The notes under the pieces were generated by a model. It saw only the letters and a program-made list of their open reading frames with translations. It did no database searches and was not told the origin of the DNA. From positions 1 through 64,000 of the forward strand of contig JALXAQ010000100.1 of the NCBI GenBank assembly GCA_026991885.1: a stretch of 64,000 nt of DNA. Direction: 5' to 3'. The translations under genes and the position numbers were made by a program. Below, one piece after another: positions 11,170-18,972 of this stretch (positions are counted from its first letter, which is position 1; each line of letters starts with the position of its first letter). This DNA is from Thiotrichaceae bacterium. Its GTDB lineage: Bacteria > Pseudomonadota > Gammaproteobacteria > Beggiatoales > Beggiatoaceae.

Positions 11170-11946
11170 ATGCTTGAAACTATGATCCTCATTTTTAGCC
11201 TTATCGCACTCATTCCCGCTCACGCCTCTCCCAATGCTTTTCGAGACCATTTACAAGATGGCAGTCTGGGACCAGAAATGGTATGGATACCCGCAGGCTC
11301 TTTTAAAATGGGTGAGTTTCAAGGAGAGCCTGATGAGAAACCGGTGCAAATTGTCACAATCAAGGGGTTTGCGATGGGACGTTATGAGGTGACGTTTGCA
11401 GAATTTGACAAATTTGTTAAAGCGACGGATAGAAGAAAGCCATCAGATTCTGGCTGGGGGCGTGGTAATCGTCCAGTCATTAATATCTCTTGGGAAGAGG
11501 CGAGGGCTTATACTGAATGGTTAAGTCAGCAAACCGGTCAACAATATCGCTTGCCCACGGAAGCTGAGTGGGAATATGCGGCGCGGGCGGGAACGGAGAC
11601 CAAATATTGGTGGGGCAATGATATTGGTACTAATCAAGCGAATTGTTATCGTGGCTGTGGTGATCATTTTAAATACACGGCACCCGTTGGCTCTTTCGCG
11701 CCGAATGCTTTCGGTTTATATGATACTGTCGGCAATGTTTCGGAATGGACTTACTCAGAATACGAAAATAAATATAAGGGCAAAGAAAAACGAGGTATCA
11801 GCAAGAGACGTGCAGAAACTACCCGTATGTCCCTGCGTGGCGGTGATTGGTCCAATGGACCGAGCGAAGTACGTTCCGCTTACCGCAGCATGGGGACAGC
11901 GTTTGATCATTACAGTAGCGTGGGGTTGCGGGTTTTAAGACGGTGA
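11170..11946 (+). CDS. Secreted FGE-sulfatase-fold protein, non-variable paralogue
   Basis: 258 residues. A signal peptide (MLETMILIFSLIALIPAHA) leads into a formylglycine-generating-enzyme domain: MVWIPAGSFKMG, GRYEVTFAEFDKF, PSDSGWGRGNRPVI, YRLPTEAEWEYAARAG, FGLYDTVGNVSEW. It closely resembles the 9584-10519 protein through the core, but ends LRGGDWSNGPSEVRSAYRS...VGLRVLRR with normal base composition, so it is not under adenine mutagenesis. It probably acts in the periplasm or outside the cell. Its 3' end runs into palindromic repeats. GGAG at 11157-11160 is a suitable ribosome-binding site. Confidence 0.85.
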   Translation: MLETMILIFSLIALIPAHASPNAFRDHLQDGSLGPEMVWIPAGSFKMGEFQGEPDEKPVQIVTIKGFAMGRYEVTFAEFDKFVKATDRRKPSDSGWGRGNRPVINISWEEARAYTEWLSQQTGQQYRLPTEAEWEYAARAGTETKYWWGNDIGTNQANCYRGCGDHFKYTAPVGSFAPNAFGLYDTVGNVSEWTYSEYENKYKGKEKRGISKRRAETTRMSLRGGDWSNGPSEVRSAYRSMGTAFDHYSSVGLRVLRR

Positions 11947-12316
11947 GTGTTTTCTCGTTCCCACGCTCTGCGTGGGAATGCCTGCCTGGACGCTCCGCGT
12001 CCTGCTGCAACAAACGAGGATGACAACATGGGATAGTCGGATCGATTACGCTTTTTTTTTGCAGGACGCGGAGCGTCCAAGCAGGCATTCCCACGCAGAG
12101 CGTGGGAACGAGAAATGAGCGCAGAGCGTGGGAACGAGAAATGAGCGCAGAGCGTGGGAACGAGAAAAATTTTGTCTCGTTCCCGAAGCTCCGCGCACTC
12201 TCTAAAACACAAGGGCAACCATAAAGGATTGCCCCTACAGAATCCGACGGTTTGTAGGGGCAATCCCTTGTGGTTGCCCTTTGGCGCGTTTACTAAATCT
12301 GGGCGACTCCTAATGC
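11947..12316. repeat. REP-like palindromes (R1, R2)
   Basis: R1 units (CCCACGCTCTGCGTGGG) at 11958-12165, including a short tandem array of AGCGCAGAGCGTGGGAACGA from about 12116. R2 arms (GGATTGCCCCTACA and TGTAGGGGCAATCC) form a large inverted repeat at 12206-12280. The gap lies between convergent genes and holds nothing coding. Confidence 0.8.
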
Positions 12317-13972
12317 TTAAACATTCCCCGCAATTTTCTTAGTAATCACCCACTGTTGTGCAATCGACAAGGTATTATTAACCACCCAATACAAGACCAA
12401 ACCTGATGGGAAAAAGGCAAAAAATACTGTAAACACAATGGGCAATACCATCATCATTTTTTGTTGTATCGGATCAATCGGTGCAGGATTCAGGTGATGT
12501 TGCACCATCATCGTTGCGCCCATGAGAAGGGGTAGCACAAAGTAAGGATCCGCTCTCGATAAGTCATCTAGCCAAAAAATAAACGAGGCTTGGCGTAATT
12601 CGACGCTTTCCAAGAGTACCCAATAAAGTGCAATAAATACAGGTATTTGAACAACAATCGGTAAACAGCCGCCCAATGGATTGATTTTTTCCTTCTTATA
12701 CATATCCATCATCGCCTGATTTAGGCGAGCCTTGTCATCGCTATAACGCTCCTTGAGTGCCACCAAACGTGGTTGCAGGCGGCGCATATTGGCCATAGAT
12801 TTGTAACTGGTTGCCGATAATTGGAAAAATGCCAGCTTGATAAGCAATGTTATAATGATAATCGCCCAGCCCCAGTTGCCAACCCATTTATGAATGAGTT
12901 CTAATCCCCAAAATACAGGTTGCGCTATAAACCATAGCCAGCCATAGTCCACCGTTAAATCAAGTCCTGGTGAGAGTTCTGCTAATTTTTTTTGGATTTT
13001 AGGTCCGGCATATAATGTCATTTGAAATGTATGTTGCTCCTGAGGCGCAACGCTTTGCATTGGTCCATACAAGCCTAAGACATAACGATTACCCGTCGGC
13101 AACATGTTAGTGTAGTAATTGTAGATTTGTTCACGCTCTGGTATCCATGCACCGACAAAATAATGTTGAAGCATGGCAGCCCAACCATTAGCCCAACCCG
13201 GACGATGTTCGTCATTGAAACTACCGTCTTGTATATCAGCAAAGGTAATTTTTTCATAACGCTGCTCAGGACTGGAAATCGCGCCGCCCATATAGGTGTA
13301 AGTAAAACGGCTTTTTCCTACATCAGACTTGGTGCGTTGAAATTGTCCGTATAATCTGCCTTGCCAGGGTTCTGCACTGTTATTTTCAACAATATGCTTT
13401 ACATCAAAGCTATAGCTGCCACGTTGAAAAGTGTAAATTTTGCTTACCTTAATGCCTTTATCATTTTGCCAGTAGAGTTTGACTTCTAAAGTATCGTCAA
13501 TGAGGCGATAATTTTGTTGGTCGCTTTGATACACGCTTAGATGTGTCGGACCAACCCCGTCGGGCAGAAAACCCGATTGTGCTACGAATAAATTGGGCAA
13601 TTTATCACCCATCAAACGGAAAGGCTCATCCGGCTTGTCCACTTCAACGGGATACTTAAGCAAATCAACCTGTCGCACATCGCCGCCGGTGGTATCAATT
13701 TCAAGCCTGAACACGTCCGTTTCAACTTGGATACGCAAATCGCTCGCTAATACTTTGACAGGTTCTGCCACTGGCGGCGTACTTGGCAAGTCGTTTTGAG
13801 TTTTAGGTAATTCAGAATCAGGCGGTGTGGACGGCGTTTCTATTGTTGTTTCTGTTCTAGGTGTACTTGCCACGCTAGGCGGTTTGGGTCCATAGTCTTT
13901 TTGCCAAGCTTGATACATCATCAACAAAATGAAGGTTAAGGCTACGATCAGAATGAGTCTCAAATTATCCAT
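12317..13972 (-). CDS. yidC: Membrane protein insertase YidC
   Basis: Inserts and folds inner-membrane proteins, alone or with SecYEG. 551 residues, the gammaproteobacterial length. An N-terminal membrane anchor (LRLILIVALTFILLMMYQAW) is followed by a large periplasmic beta-sandwich (~60-345). The conserved C-terminal core has LTVDYGWLWFIAQPVFWGLE, NWGWAIIIITLLIKL, SYKSMANMRRLQP and GGCLPIVVQIPVFIALYWVL. It is last in the conserved rpmH-rnpA-yidD-yidC block; mnmE, often next, is replaced by repeats and the FGE-fold gene. Confidence 0.97.
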   Translation of the reverse strand: MDNLRLILIVALTFILLMMYQAWQKDYGPKPPSVASTPRTETTIETPSTPPDSELPKTQNDLPSTPPVAEPVKVLASDLRIQVETDVFRLEIDTTGGDVRQVDLLKYPVEVDKPDEPFRLMGDKLPNLFVAQSGFLPDGVGPTHLSVYQSDQQNYRLIDDTLEVKLYWQNDKGIKVSKIYTFQRGSYSFDVKHIVENNSAEPWQGRLYGQFQRTKSDVGKSRFTYTYMGGAISSPEQRYEKITFADIQDGSFNDEHRPGWANGWAAMLQHYFVGAWIPEREQIYNYYTNMLPTGNRYVLGLYGPMQSVAPQEQHTFQMTLYAGPKIQKKLAELSPGLDLTVDYGWLWFIAQPVFWGLELIHKWVGNWGWAIIIITLLIKLAFFQLSATSYKSMANMRRLQPRLVALKERYSDDKARLNQAMMDMYKKEKINPLGGCLPIVVQIPVFIALYWVLLESVELRQASFIFWLDDLSRADPYFVLPLLMGATMMVQHHLNPAPIDPIQQKMMMVLPIVFTVFFAFFPSGLVLYWVVNNTLSIAQQWVITKKIAGNV

Positions 13973-13982
13973 GTTTATCTAT

Positions 13983-14207
13983 CTATTTATTTTTTCGTTC
14001 AGGGACAGGATCAAACCCGCCGGGATGCCAAGGGTGACAACGAAATATTCGTTTGATACTTAAAACGAGACCTCGAAAAGCCCCGTGTGTTTTAATGGCA
14101 ATCAGTGCATATTCAGAGCAAGTTGGGTAAAATCGACAATGCGAGCCTAGCCAAGGACTGATGAGCAACTGATAGCCGCGTATTATTATAATTAGGATTT
14201 TTTGCAT
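13983..14207 (-). CDS. yidD: Membrane protein insertion efficiency factor YidD
   Basis: A small amphipathic protein that assists YidC-dependent insertion. It has the family signature [23 protein letters not shown] with three cysteines, and [18 protein letters not shown]. Start placed at ATG 14207 ([15 protein letters not shown]), which fits the family N-terminus; an in-frame ATG at 14228 would add seven residues. It overlaps the end of rnpA by about 16 bases, consistent with coupled translation in the rpmH operon. Confidence 0.93.
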   Translation of the reverse strand: MQKILIIIIRGYQLLISPWLGSHCRFYPTCSEYALIAIKTHGAFRGLVLSIKRIFRCHPWHPGGFDPVPERKNK

Positions 14208-14554
14208 CGACGTGAGAGTTGTTGCCAATGCCTTGCTAATGAAAGTAGTAAGGTATGATTATTGACTTGAGCGACCCCATTTTTTGCCAATACCACGCAG
14301 TCCAAACCAGCTAAATACGACTGATGATGCCGAAAACTCTCACGAGTTAAGCGTTTGAGGCGATTTCTATCCACGGCTCGCTTAAGCCGTTTTTTGGAGA
14401 TCGCCAAACCTAAGCGAGCAAAATCCCGCCCATTGAGTCTTGCTAAGATCGTCAGATAACGATCAGTCGATTTAATGGGCTGCTCAAAAACGTATGTGTA
14501 GTCTTGAGCCATCAACAAACGTTGTTGGCGCGTGAATGGGTAGGGGCCGTTCAT
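14192..14554 (-). CDS. rnpA: Ribonuclease P protein component
   Basis: Protein subunit of RNase P, which trims the 5' leader of tRNA precursors. 120 residues. The conserved basic block [22 protein letters not shown] and RESFRHHQ are present, and the N-terminus [17 protein letters not shown] is typical. It starts three bases after the rpmH stop and overlaps yidD. The RNA subunit gene (rnpB) is not seen in this window. Confidence 0.95.
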   Translation of the reverse strand: MNGPYPFTRQQRLLMAQDYTYVFEQPIKSTDRYLTILARLNGRDFARLGLAISKKRLKRAVDRNRLKRLTRESFRHHQSYLAGLDCVVLAKNGVAQVNNHTLLLSLARHWQQLSRRCKKS

Positions 14555-14557
14555 TTT

Positions 14558-14692
14558 TTATGCACTGAGACTTTGACGTCCTTTGGCACGTCGTGCGTTG
14601 AGGATTGCCCGTCCGCTTTTAGTTTTCATACGGGCACGAAAACCGTGACGGCGTTTGCGTACAATGTTACTTGGTTGGAAAGTTCTTTTCAT
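14558..14692 (-). CDS. rpmH: 50S ribosomal protein L34
   Basis: 44 codons reading [20 protein letters not shown] onward to KGRQSLSA, the near-universal L34 sequence and length. It is too short for most gene callers. First gene of the rpmH-rnpA-yidD-yidC operon, with a good promoter at 14751-14780. The leader of the mRNA carries one copy of the R3 hairpin. Confidence 0.97.
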   Translation of the reverse strand: MKRTFQPSNIVRKRRHGFRARMKTKSGRAILNARRAKGRQSLSA

Positions 14693-14720
14693 AGTAATCC
14701 ATTTTAATTAATTTTAGTTA

Positions 14721-14744
14721 GGAGTCGGCCAGATTTATCTTGGA
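14721..14744. repeat. R3 palindrome in the rpmH leader
   Basis: GGAGTCGGCCAGATTTATCT followed by TGGA. Member of the family whose consensus is GGAGTCCAAGATTTATCTTG(GAC), seen about ten times in this window. Here it lies between the rpmH promoter and its start codon. Confidence 0.7.
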
Positions 14745-14750
14745 AAAAAA

Positions 14751-14780
14751 ACAATATTGCGCCGCAAAGCGACTTGTCAA
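14751..14780 (-). promoter_or_regulatory. Sigma-70 promoter for rpmH operon
   Basis: Perfect -35 TTGACA and -10 TATTGT separated by 18 bases on the minus strand, about 60 bases before the rpmH start. Confidence 0.6.
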
Positions 14781-14813
14781 GCCATTTAAAAACGATAAAT
14801 TTTTTTTATAATG

Positions 14814-14842
14814 TTTATTATATCATCTCACTCGCATATAAT
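14814..14842 (+). promoter_or_regulatory. Candidate dnaN promoter
   Basis: TTTATT, 17 bases, TATAAT, 41 bases before the dnaN start. The -35 is weak. A dedicated promoter is expected because dnaA, which normally precedes dnaN, is absent. Confidence 0.45.
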
Positions 14843-14882
14843 GTCACTTTGAAATAACGACTATCATCAGGATATTGTATTT

Positions 14883-15992
14883 ATGTACTTTGAAATCTCC
14901 AGAAAAGATTTATTAAGCCCCTTAAAAATGATCACAGGGGTTGTTGAACAACGGCAAACCTTGCCGATTCTTGCTAATACCTTAGTCAGTGTCAAAGACA
15001 ACAAGCTACATCTAACCGCCACTGATGCTGAAGTCGAAATGGCCTGTCGTTTGCCTTTGGATTCCACCTTGGGAACAGATAATGATGGAGAGACGACTTT
15101 GCCCGCACGTAAATTTTTTGATATTTGTAAATCGCTACCCGATGCGGCTGTCATTCAAGTCAATACGGAGGAAAATCAAGCCACTCTCAAAGCGGGCAAC
15201 AGTAAATTCAAATTACAGACTTTGCCAGCCGAAGATTTTCCAAGCAGTCCTCAACTTTCTGAGCCGGCTGAATTTAATATCTCTCAAAAGCGTCTTAAAA
15301 ATTCGCTTGCTAAAACATCGTTTTGCATAGCCACTAACGATGTGCGATATTATTTGACCGGTTTATTGCTAGAAATTGGTGAGGGTAAAATTTCCTTAGT
15401 TGGTACAGATGGTCATAGAATGGCTGTGACACAACATGACTTTGATAGCACACAAACAGCTAAAGTGATTATCCCACGCAAGGGGGTGCTAGAGCTGTCA
15501 AAGCTACTCGCAGATAACGATTCTGATGTCAAAGTGTCAGTTGATGACAATCATATCCGATTTGAGTTCAATGAGTCATTGTCAATGAGTTCAAAACTCA
15601 TTGATGGCAATTTCCCTGATTGGAACACAGTACTACCCATAAATCCCGACAAAATAGTTGTTGCCAACACCGAGCAAATGAAAGAGGGACTTTCCCGCGC
15701 CTCAATACTATCAAATGAAAAGTATAAAGGTGTTAGACTGATGTTGACACAGAATCTTTTGACGCTGAGTGGCAAAAATTCCTATCAGGAAGAGGCTACC
15801 GATGTTGTAGATATTGAATACGACGGTGATGAACTGGAGATCGGTTTTAATGGCATTTATCTTCTCGATGCGATCAATGTGATTTCCACAAAATCGGTGC
15901 AACTTGCTTTTGGCGATTCTAACAGTTCATGCTTAATTACTGAAGAGGATAACGAAGATAGTAAATTTATCGTTATGCCTATGCGTCTTTAG
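14883..15992 (+). CDS. dnaN: DNA polymerase III subunit beta (sliding clamp)
   Basis: Ring-shaped processivity clamp of the replicative polymerase. 369 residues, normal length, three clamp domains. Family features include the start MYFEISRKDLLSPLKMITGVVEQRQTLPIL (given here in part), DGHRMAVTQ, VIIPRKGVLEL and the C-terminal VMPMRL that forms the hydrophobic binding pocket edge. dnaA is normally directly upstream and recF-gyrB downstream in gammaproteobacteria; here rpmH faces away only 190 bases upstream and a 747-base gap follows. Confidence 0.97.
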   Translation: MYFEISRKDLLSPLKMITGVVEQRQTLPILANTLVSVKDNKLHLTATDAEVEMACRLPLDSTLGTDNDGETTLPARKFFDICKSLPDAAVIQVNTEENQATLKAGNSKFKLQTLPAEDFPSSPQLSEPAEFNISQKRLKNSLAKTSFCIATNDVRYYLTGLLLEIGEGKISLVGTDGHRMAVTQHDFDSTQTAKVIIPRKGVLELSKLLADNDSDVKVSVDDNHIRFEFNESLSMSSKLIDGNFPDWNTVLPINPDKIVVANTEQMKEGLSRASILSNEKYKGVRLMLTQNLLTLSGKNSYQEEATDVVDIEYDGDELEIGFNGIYLLDAINVISTKSVQLAFGDSNSSCLITEEDNEDSKFIVMPMRL

Positions 15993-16000
15993 CACGATGA

Positions 16001-16024
16001 GGGTGGGCAACAGCTTGCCCACCC
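16001..16024 (+). terminator. Hairpin at the end of dnaN
   Basis: GGGTGGGCAA, loop CAGC, TTGCCCACCC: a perfect 10-bp stem nine bases after the dnaN stop. No U-run follows, so it may be a repeat or an mRNA-stabilising hairpin rather than an intrinsic terminator. Confidence 0.45.
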
Positions 16025-16070
16025 TAGATTAGCTTATTTATTAATAAAAATAATTAATAATAAAAAACAA

Positions 16071-16079
16071 TTATGCACA
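16071..16079 (+). promoter_or_regulatory. DnaA box
   Basis: TTATGCACA matches the consensus TTATNCACA exactly and lies in an AT-rich stretch just downstream of dnaN. Confidence 0.5.
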
Positions 16080-16654
16080 AGAAAAATAATAGATTTTTTT
16101 TTAAAAGAGCGATAAGCTTGCAAAAACCTTACTTTATATTATTTATTTAACATTTTAGCACGCATTTAAAGCCTTAAAGCACGAAATGCCCTTATTTTGG
16201 AAATATAATTTATCCCGCGTGTGAGCTTAATTAAGTGACTTCTAATATACTATAAGCTGAACATCAAATTGACTTTCGCTTAGTTTGGGGCAAATATTTT
16301 TAATATTTTTTTATAAAAAATATAACTAGTTGAATAGTTAGCTTATATTTATATTTGTATGTACAAATTGAGAATAGAATATCATTTAATTCATAAAGCC
16401 TAAAAATTAGAAAAAATAATAAAAGTGATGTGATAGATTTTACAAAAAAATTGATGCGATTATCCTGGTTCACACCCCGAGCCGTTGTTTTATTTTTCAT
16501 CTTTTGTTAGACTCTTTGTCGCTTGATAATTGCCACTCTATATTGTCACGACAATTATTATGTAAATCATTTATTTTTAATAATTTTTTGATTAAATCCA
16601 AGTTGGGCTTATCCTAGTCTAGTGGTCAACAAAATGACTTTCAGAAAAATGTCG

Positions 16655-16667
16655 AGGTAAAATACCT
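16655..16667. promoter_or_regulatory. Inverted repeat upstream of the octaheme cytochrome
   Basis: AGGTAAAATACCT: 5-bp arms around AAA, about 75 bases before the start codon. A possible operator, weakly supported. Confidence 0.2.
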
Positions 16668-16739
16668 TGTCTCGGCCAAAATATTTATCTTCAATTGAAT
16701 TTTTAACCTTATTTATTTTTTTAAGGAGAAAAAAAGATT

Positions 16740-18224
16740 ATGAATCGGAAATTATGGGCATTTCTAGCAGGAGCTTCCATGCTTTTGCTACAAACTGCCA
16801 GTCTGGCATCTGTGGAATCAGCTCCTGATGAAATCTCGGAAGAGACCAAAATATGTGTCAAGTGCCATAAGAAGAGATCCCCTGGTATTGTTAAGCAATG
16901 GGAGAGTAGTCGCCATCACGGTGAAAATGTCGGTTGTTATGAATGTCATAAAGCCGATGCGGGTGATCCAGATGCTTTCTTCCATGAACAGAAGAAAGTC
17001 GGCAACAAGCCCATTTCCATCATTGTTTCACCTAAAGACTGTGCTAACTGTCATGAGAAAGAAGTAAAGGAATTTACCAATTCTCACCATTCTCAAGCGG
17101 CGCGTATTTTGGGCTCCATGGATAACCTGCTCGCTGAAGTGGTTGAAGGTAACAGGGGCATGATAACAGAAGCCCATCCTGAAGGCGTTTCTGCGGCAGT
17201 CGTCAATGGCTGTTGGCAATGTCACGGTACAGAAGTCAAAGTCTTGGATGAGGGGAGATTGGATCCAGCCACCTGGCCGAATACAGGGATTGGACGTCTT
17301 AACCCTGATGGTTCCAGAGGAAGCTGTACAGCCTGTCACTCCCGTCATAAGTTCTCTGTCGCAGTTGCTCGCAATCCTGAAAACTGCGGTAAATGCCACA
17401 TGGGTCCTGATCATCCACAATATGAAATTTATATAGAATCCAAGCACGGCATTGCCTTCAGGGCAAAGATTGATGAGATGAACTTGGATGCTCAACCTTG
17501 GGTTGTCGGTAAAGATTATAGTGCCGCCCCTACCTGTGCCACCTGTCACATGAGCGCCACCAAAAATCAAGAAGTCAGCCACGACGTAGGCTTGCGTATT
17601 TCTTGGACTAACCGTCCTGCGGTCTCAATTCGCCCCGAACTCACCGATGCTAAAATGGGTTTGCCAGGTGCAGAAGTTAAATGGGATGAACGCCGTGATA
17701 ATATGAAAGACGTGTGTTATAACTGCCACAGTTCAGAATTCGTTGATAACTTCTATGTTCAGTATGATGAACTGATTAATCTATATAACACGAAGTTTGG
17801 CAAACCGGGGCTGGCATTGATGAAGGTTGCCAAGCCGCTGCTAAAACCGGTTAAGTTTTCCAACAAAGTTGAGTTTACTTGGTTTGAGATATGGCATCAT
17901 CAAGGTCGCCGTGCTCGCCATGGTGCATCCATGATGGGGCCAGATTATACCCATTGGCATGGTACTTATGAGGTGGGCAAGCACTTTTATAGCGAATTCA
18001 TCCCTGAATTGGAAGAATTGGTTGAGGCTAATATTGAATCCACTGATCCTGTCAAAAGCAAAGCCGCTCATGCTCTCAAGGAAAAACTTGAGGAGGTGCT
18101 AAACACCGATGATCATAAGTGGTATATCAATAAAATGGATGCTGATGAAGCTGACAGACGTAAGAAAGAGCAGGAAGCATTCCTAAAGAGATACGGTAAG
18201 CATGAAGCCGTAGAGAAAAAATAA
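16740..18224 (+). CDS. Octaheme cytochrome c, hydroxylamine oxidoreductase-like
   Basis: 494 residues with a signal peptide (MNRKLWAFLAGASMLLLQ...) and exactly eight CxxCH haem sites: CVKCH, CYECH, CANCH, CWQCH, CTACH, CGKCH, CATCH, CYNCH. The spacing and the sequence after the last haem (IWHHQGRRARHGASMMGPDYTHWHG) match the HAO family. A Tyr in GPDYTHWHG is in the region of the Tyr that cross-links to haem P460 in ammonia oxidisers; whether it aligns needs checking. Related Beggiatoa enzymes oxidise hydroxylamine and hydrazine and reduce nitrite. Periplasmic. AAGGAG precedes the start by about ten bases and a strong terminator follows, so it is transcribed alone. No cycB or cM552-like quinone partner is adjacent. 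Confidence 0.92.
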   Translation: MNRKLWAFLAGASMLLLQTASLASVESAPDEISEETKICVKCHKKRSPGIVKQWESSRHHGENVGCYECHKADAGDPDAFFHEQKKVGNKPISIIVSPKDCANCHEKEVKEFTNSHHSQAARILGSMDNLLAEVVEGNRGMITEAHPEGVSAAVVNGCWQCHGTEVKVLDEGRLDPATWPNTGIGRLNPDGSRGSCTACHSRHKFSVAVARNPENCGKCHMGPDHPQYEIYIESKHGIAFRAKIDEMNLDAQPWVVGKDYSAAPTCATCHMSATKNQEVSHDVGLRISWTNRPAVSIRPELTDAKMGLPGAEVKWDERRDNMKDVCYNCHSSEFVDNFYVQYDELINLYNTKFGKPGLALMKVAKPLLKPVKFSNKVEFTWFEIWHHQGRRARHGASMMGPDYTHWHGTYEVGKHFYSEFIPELEELVEANIESTDPVKSKAAHALKEKLEEVLNTDDHKWYINKMDADEADRRKKEQEAFLKRYGKHEAVEKK

Positions 18225-18252
18225 ATAAGGATTTGGACTTTTGTTAGTCATT

Positions 18253-18289
18253 AAAGCCCTCAGCCAGTATTTGGTGAGGGCTTTTTTTT
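18253..18289 (+). terminator. Rho-independent terminator of the octaheme cytochrome gene
   Basis: AAAGCCCTCA, 12-base loop, TGAGGGCTTT, then a T-run. Thirty bases after the stop codon. Confidence 0.9.
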
Positions 18290-18294
18290 GGGCA

Positions 18295-18500
18295 ACTAAC
18301 TACAGGGATTTCTTTTTAGCAGGGATAAGTCAAAACACTAACTACAGGGATTTCTTTTTAGCAGGGATAAGTCAAAACCGATACTTTGAGCCGCCAATTT
18401 TTATTCTGCGAACAGAAGATTTTGACTTATCCCTGCTAATATATAATCCCTGTAGTTAAGATTTTGACTTATCCCTGCTAATATATATTTTTTTAAAAAA
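18295..18500. repeat. R4 repeats (AGCAGGGATAAGTCAAAAC)
   Basis: Two direct copies of ACTACAGGGATTTCTTTTTA plus AGCAGGGATAAGTCAAAAC, followed by two inverted copies (GTTTTGACTTATCCCTGCTA), so the whole block can fold on itself. Also present at 28899-28985 and 61122-61190. Confidence 0.75.
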
Positions 18501-18557
18501 GGAAAAATGATGAGCACTCCACATAATAAAAATAAAATGAGTAGAAATACCATAGGC

Positions 18558-18580
18558 GTCCAAGATAAATCTTGGACCCC
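18558..18580. repeat. R3 palindrome
   Basis: GTCCAAGATAAATCTTGGAC, a 20-base palindrome of the R3 family, near the 3' end of the small cytochrome gene. Confidence 0.75.
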
Positions 18581-18588
18581 CTCACGAC

Positions 18589-18957
18589 TTATTTTTTAGG
18601 CACCCCAAAAAAGTAAAATTCCGCATCCAGATAATCTGCAACATCAGCCACTTCATCCTCCCACCACTGCTTATTAAGATTAGTCGCACAGCGTTGCACA
18701 TGGGTTAGTAAGCCAGCATAAGTTCTGATTCTGCGATGGCGCCTGGTGTAAAGCTTAGTACCATGGCACCTCAGACAGTTTTGATTATGCAATTGTTTGC
18801 CCCTTTCTACAGACGTCATTTCTTCTTCGACATCATCTCCGATTTCCTCAATATCGGAACTTGCCGCTGTTATCTCTTGAGTTTTAGGCGCCTCAGCCTG
18901 AGCCAGGCTGACAGACACTAACAACAAACTACAGAAAAACCATGCTGTCATCTTCAT
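18589..18957 (-). CDS. Small secreted monohaem cytochrome c
   Basis: 122 residues. Signal peptide (MKMTAWFFCSLLLVSVSLAQAEA), an acidic linker, then one haem site CLRCH with upstream RGKQLHNQN, typical of class I cytochromes c. The distal methionine ligand is not obvious; WWEDEVADVADYLD is the usual C-terminal helix. Convergent with the octaheme cytochrome gene, so it may be an electron-transfer partner, but the genes are not co-transcribed. A third, non-haem Cys occurs at RCATNLN. Confidence 0.8.
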   Translation of the reverse strand: MKMTAWFFCSLLLVSVSLAQAEAPKTQEITAASSDIEEIGDDVEEEMTSVERGKQLHNQNCLRCHGTKLYTRRHRRIRTYAGLLTHVQRCATNLNKQWWEDEVADVADYLDAEFYFFGVPKK

Positions 18958-18972
18958 AAAATTATCTCCAAT

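Larger units (their letters stand above)
15993..16739. other. AT-rich gap after dnaN, with hairpin and one DnaA box
   Basis: No gene of any size is convincing. It opens with a 10-bp stem hairpin (16001-16024) and an AT-rich run (16025-16145) with a consensus DnaA box TTATGCACA at 16071-16079. Long A/T stretches continue to ~16600. Its position beside dnaN and rpmH makes it a candidate replication origin or a remnant, but one clear box is few. Confidence 0.45.

Noticed and set aside
12116-12165. Short tandem AGCGCAGAGCGTGGGAACGA array as a CRISPR
   Set aside because: Copies are directly adjacent with no spacers; a local amplification of an R1 half-unit.
16001-16739. Calling the gap a replication origin outright
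   Set aside because: Only one consensus DnaA box was found and skew cannot be computed for the chromosome, so it was kept as a candidate only.
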